Origin: an uncultured Opitutia bacterium
GTDB taxonomy: Bacteria > Verrucomicrobiota > Verrucomicrobiia > Opitutales > UBA953
NCBI GenBank assembly: GCA_903957465.1
Contig: CAJBPJ010000132.1
Location: 1 to 8,495 of the forward strand
Direction: 5' to 3'
DNA length: 8,495 nucleotides
In this document: piece after piece, positions 5,951-8,495 of the stretch
Layout of the letters: the number at the start of each line of letters is the position of its first letter
Position numbering within the stretch: position 1 is the stretch's first letter
The notes under the pieces: model-generated
Databases searched by the model: none
Seen by the model: only the letters and a program-made list of their open reading frames with translations
What the model was told of the DNA's origin: nothing
Translations under genes and position numbers: made by a program

Positions 5951-7420
5951 GTGCCAGACCCCGTCTTCCAGGTAATCGCCCGTCGTTGGCGCCCACGTAC
6001 CTTCGCTGAGATGGTAGGTCAGCAGCACATTGTGCGTACGCTGACCAACGCTATTAATTCGGGTCGCGTTGCTCACGCTTACCTTTTTGTCGGACCACGG
6101 GGTACAGGCAAAACCACAACGGCACGCATTTTTGCTAAGGCACTCAGCTGCACGGACGGGCCTAAGTCCGACTTCGATTTAAAGGATCCTATTTGTGTAG
6201 AAATTGACCGCGGCTCCTGCCTCGACGTCATTGAGATTGATGCTGCCTCGAATCGTCGTCTTGAAGATGCCGAGCGTATTCGTGAAGCCTGCCAATTCCA
6301 GCCGTCCGGCCGCTACAAAATCTTTATTGTCGACGAAGCGCACCAGCTGACGAAAGAGGCTTTCAATGCTTTGCTTAAAACAATCGAAGAACCACCCCCT
6401 TGGGTGAAGTTTGTTTTTGCGACGACTGAGTCCGAAAAAGTTCTCGATACCATTGTTTCGCGCTGCCAGCGCTTAGAATTCCAGCCCATCCCTGAGGACC
6501 TAATTGCCGAGAGACTCTCGGAGATTGTCAAAGCTGACGGGGTTAAAGCAGACCGTGATGCACTCATTGCCATCGCCCGTCTTGCCCATGGCGGGATGCG
6601 CGACTCTCAGTCTATTCTCGATCAGGTTATCTCTTTCGCAGGCAAAAACGTAACAGAGAAAGATGTTCTCGATATTTACGGCTTAGCTTCAGTTAAGCAA
6701 ATCGCTGACCTTTCTCAGGCCATCGCCGCCGGTAACGCAGCTGCAGCCTTAGCACTTTCCGACAAGTTTCATGAAGAAGGGCGCGACCTTTTGCGCATCC
6801 TCGCAGATTTACAAGTCGTCGTCCGTTCGTCCGTTTTGGATGCGGTAAAGAACGCCGGGAAAAGCCGCTTACTCGCAACCGAACTCACGTCCGATCAATT
6901 GGTGCGCATGCTTGATGCATTGCTATCAGCTGAAAACTCTATCCGTCACGGACTTTCGCCGCGCGCTGCGTTCGAAGTCGCCTTGCTTAAAGCGGTCGAC
7001 CAAACACGACAGCGTTCAATCGATGGCTTGATCAAAGATCTCGCCGGTTCCGCCAACGGACTCCCTAAGGAGCCCGGCCAAAAAAAAATAAACACAACGC
7101 CAGCGACCCCGGAAGTGAAAGTTGCGGTCGCAGTGAAGGCGGAGAAGGTCGCTAAGTCCGCCAAGAGCGAGGTTGCCGACGAGCCACCTTTGGATGTCGC
7201 TTTCGCAGAGGCCGAGGCCGGTGCCCAAGCTCCTTTTGATGCATCGGCTCTGCTGAGTCAGTCGCAGAGCGAAGAAGTGGTTACGCCTGGCAGCAAAGAG
7301 TTTAGCGATGCTGTCGAAAGCATACCCGATTCTGTGCGCGCGAAGTTGAAAGACGCCCTAGGGGCCGAGTTTTCACAATTACGTTCCTTGCCCCCTGGTA
7401 AGTTGCGCCGGCCGCGTTGA
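5951..7420 (+). CDS. dnaX: DNA polymerase III subunit gamma/tau
   Basis: DnaX is the motor of the clamp loader that places the sliding clamp on DNA. The 489-residue product has RRWRPRTF (11-18), Walker A GPRGTGKT (48-55), Walker B with DEAH (128-131), sensor 1 ATTE (157-160), the arginine finger SRC (170-172), and sensor 2 at GGMRDSQSILDQ (214-225). A collar domain spans about 246-365. Only C67, C82 and C90 remain where E. coli has four zinc-binding cysteines. GTG 5951 is the start: an in-frame stop lies at 5924-5926 and no ATG precedes the RWRP motif. The protein is shorter than E. coli tau (643). A nine-A run at 7080-7088, exactly after the collar, probably lets a truncated gamma form be made. 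The last ~110 residues are low-complexity, ending in a short helical-looking, basic tail. Confidence 0.96.
   Translation: MPDPVFQVIARRWRPRTFAEMVGQQHIVRTLTNAINSGRVAHAYLFVGPRGTGKTTTARIFAKALSCTDGPKSDFDLKDPICVEIDRGSCLDVIEIDAASNRRLEDAERIREACQFQPSGRYKIFIVDEAHQLTKEAFNALLKTIEEPPPWVKFVFATTESEKVLDTIVSRCQRLEFQPIPEDLIAERLSEIVKADGVKADRDALIAIARLAHGGMRDSQSILDQVISFAGKNVTEKDVLDIYGLASVKQIADLSQAIAAGNAAAALALSDKFHEEGRDLLRILADLQVVVRSSVLDAVKNAGKSRLLATELTSDQLVRMLDALLSAENSIRHGLSPRAAFEVALLKAVDQTRQRSIDGLIKDLAGSANGLPKEPGQKKINTTPATPEVKVAVAVKAEKVAKSAKSEVADEPPLDVAFAEAEAGAQAPFDASALLSQSQSEEVVTPGSKEFSDAVESIPDSVRAKLKDALGAEFSQLRSLPPGKLRRPR
7067..7091 (+). promoter_or_regulatory. Probable programmed slippage site in dnaX
   Basis: Nine consecutive A (7080-7088) are read in frame as CAA-AAA-AAA-ATA and contain the heptamer A-AAA-AAA (7081-7087), a canonical -1 slip site. 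AAGGAG (7067-7072), a perfect Shine-Dalgarno-like stretch not followed by any start codon, lies eight bases before the heptamer, like the AGGGAG stimulator of E. coli dnaX. TAA in the +1/-2 frame stands at 7089-7091, giving a 379-residue product; the -1 frame ends at TAA 7153-7155, giving about 401 residues. A six-base stem GCGACC (7103-7108) with GGTCGC (7126-7131) could form downstream. E. coli (ribosomal slip) and Thermus thermophilus (RNA polymerase slip on nine A) are known precedents. Confidence 0.75.
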
Positions 7421-7423
7421 GGT

Positions 7424-7879
7424 ATGGCAAGCACGTGTATCGGACTGATCTCCGACACGCACGGCTTAGTGCGTCCGCAGGCTATTGTCGCACTCGAGGG
7501 GGTTGACCTCATTTTACACGCAGGAGACGTCTGTAGTGACGTCACTTTGGAGGAGCTTGCGCAGATTGCGCCCGTCTTAGCGGTCGCGGGTAACTGCGAC
7601 GATGACCCACGGCTCCCCGCTTTTCTTTTGCATGTGGTCGATGGAGTTCGAATTCTTTTACACCATAGCCATCTGCCGATGGACGAATCGCTGCATCGGC
7701 CCGATATCGTCATCACGGGCCATAGCCACCAACCGGTTATCGAGCAGGATGGCAATGTCCTCCGAATTAATCCGGGCAGTGCAGGTCCGCGACGCTTTCG
7801 ACTGCCTGTCACCGTTGCGCGATTAACAATCATTGATGGAAAGCCCGAGGCCGAGCTTATCGAGCTCGACGGTCGATGA
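7424..7879 (+). CDS. YfcE/MJ0936-type metallophosphoesterase
   Basis: This is a small calcineurin-like phosphodiesterase, probably cytoplasmic, with two metal ions; natural substrates of this family are poorly known. The 151-residue product shows all the motifs: D11 and H13 in SDTHG, D35 in HAGD, N57 in AGNCDDD, HHSH (80-83) in place of the usual THGH, and GHSH (99-102), followed by INPGS (115-119). Length is slightly below the family's usual 155-185. ATG 7424 lies three bases after the dnaX stop; GAGGT (7419-7423) touches the start codon and is too close to be a normal Shine-Dalgarno, so coupling to dnaX translation is likely. Its stop overlaps the hrpB start (ATGA). The symbol yfcE is not assigned because orthology cannot be judged here. 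Confidence 0.9.
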   Translation: MASTCIGLISDTHGLVRPQAIVALEGVDLILHAGDVCSDVTLEELAQIAPVLAVAGNCDDDPRLPAFLLHVVDGVRILLHHSHLPMDESLHRPDIVITGHSHQPVIEQDGNVLRINPGSAGPRRFRLPVTVARLTIIDGKPEAELIELDGR

Positions 7880-8495
7880 GCGCGGCGTTGCCCATTGAAG
7901 CATTGCGGGCTCCCTTAGTGGAGGCTTGCGGTAAGACGCGGCGCATTATTTTACGTGCGCCCACCGGTTCAGGTAAATCGACACAAATTCCTCAAATGTT
8001 GTTGGACTTAAATTTAGTCCAAGGGCAGATCATTATCCTACAGCCGAGAAGGATTGCGGCCCGCCTCCTGGCAGCCCGTATTGCCGCAGAGCGGGGCGTG
8101 CGACTTGGCGGCGAGGTCGGTTACCAAATTCGCTTTGATCGCGTGGAATCGGCCGAAACCAGGATCAAATTTGTCACCGAGGCATTGCTGTTACGTCAGA
8201 TGGCCTCTGACCCGCAACTCAAGGGAGTCAGTGCTGTCATCTTCGATGAATTTCATGAACGTAACTTACATGCCGATGTCGCCATCGCTCTCGCTCGTAA
8301 GTTACAGGAAAAGCAACGCCCCGATTTACTCCTCATCGCGATGTCAGCCACGCTGGACACAGCGTCGCTCGCACAATGGCTTGAAGGTTCGGTGACACTG
8401 GCCGCCGACGGCCGTACTTATCCTGTCGCCACCGAGTACTTACCAGGGGGACGGGCGGCTGGACGTCCGATTTGGGAGCCGGCCGCTGAGCAAGT
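7876..8495 (+). CDS. hrpB: HrpB-type ATP-dependent RNA helicase (5' part, runs off the window)
   Basis: Superfamily 2 DEAH/RHA-type helicases unwind RNA with ATP; the bacterial HrpB branch has no well-defined cellular role. The visible 206 residues hold helicase domain 1: motif I APTGSGKST (28-36), motif Ia LQPRRIAARLLA (55-66), a GYQIRFD segment (82-88), FVTEALLLRQM (99-109), motif II DEFHER (124-129) and motif III SATLD (157-161). DEFH instead of DEAH is typical of HrpB, which separates it from HrpA. The ATG at 7876 overlaps the preceding stop as ATGA, so translation is probably coupled. The frame stays open to the last base; the second RecA-like domain and the C-terminal domains lie outside. 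HrpB is the best call, another DEAH helicase of the same clade is the alternative. Confidence 0.9.
   Translation, partial: MSAALPIEALRAPLVEACGKTRRIILRAPTGSGKSTQIPQMLLDLNLVQGQIIILQPRRIAARLLAARIAAERGVRLGGEVGYQIRFDRVESAETRIKFVTEALLLRQMASDPQLKGVSAVIFDEFHERNLHADVAIALARKLQEKQRPDLLLIAMSATLDTASLAQWLEGSVTLAADGRTYPVATEYLPGGRAAGRPIWEPAAEQ

Noticed and set aside
7080..7088. Nine-A run as a sequencing error or a broken gene
   Set aside because: With nine A the frame stays open into a further ~110-codon tail up to a stop just before the next gene; eight or ten would truncate it, which fits slippage rather than error.
7258..7833. Minus-strand open frame of 191 codons
   Set aside because: It is antisense to the dnaX end and to the phosphodiesterase, whose metal motifs are complete; its composition (many Ser, Arg, Thr) is typical of a shadow frame.
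8054..8395. Plus-strand frame of 113 codons near the right edge
   Set aside because: It overlaps the hrpB helicase motifs in another frame; hrpB (7876 onward) explains the region.

Overview
The window is ordinary chromosomal core sequence, all genes on the + strand and tightly packed. It runs from the 3' half of a ribosomal-protein superoperon (map, rpsM, rpsK, rpsD, rpoA, rplQ) through a strong terminator into a small membrane zinc-ribbon gene, then guaA, dnaX, a YfcE-like phosphodiesterase and the 5' part of an hrpB-type helicase gene that runs off the right edge. No tRNA, rRNA, CRISPR array, insertion sequence or phage gene was seen. No stretch above 300 bases lacks a gene; the largest gaps are 777-861 and 1831-1918.

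The organism is a Gram-negative-type bacterium. From remembered protein signatures (the cysteine-free S4, the RpoA N-terminus reading MSKRLGKFQLP, and a DnaX whose zinc loop is replaced by a PKSDFDLKDP-like segment) I infer a member of Verrucomicrobiota, probably near Opitutae. That is inference, not a search result. Translation starts in the ribosomal block mostly lack a Shine-Dalgarno sequence, and several ribosomal proteins carry Ala/Lys/Pro-rich extensions.

Region 1 (1-4082): map removes initiator methionine, S13, S11 and S4 build the small subunit, alpha seeds RNA polymerase, and L17 builds the large subunit. The usual infA and rpmJ between map and rpsM are missing. A hairpin lies before rpsD and an intrinsic terminator follows rplQ. 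Region 2 (4083-5899): a 78-residue membrane/zinc-ribbon protein whose start abuts the terminator T-tract, then GMP synthetase. Region 3 (5900-8495): dnaX with a possible promoter placed so that its mRNA could be leaderless, followed by two closely coupled genes.

The most interesting signal is inside dnaX. A run of nine A (7080-7088) sits just after the clamp-loader domains, is preceded by a perfect Shine-Dalgarno-like AAGGAG, and both alternative frames close soon afterwards. This looks like a programmed slippage site giving a short gamma-like and a full tau-like protein.
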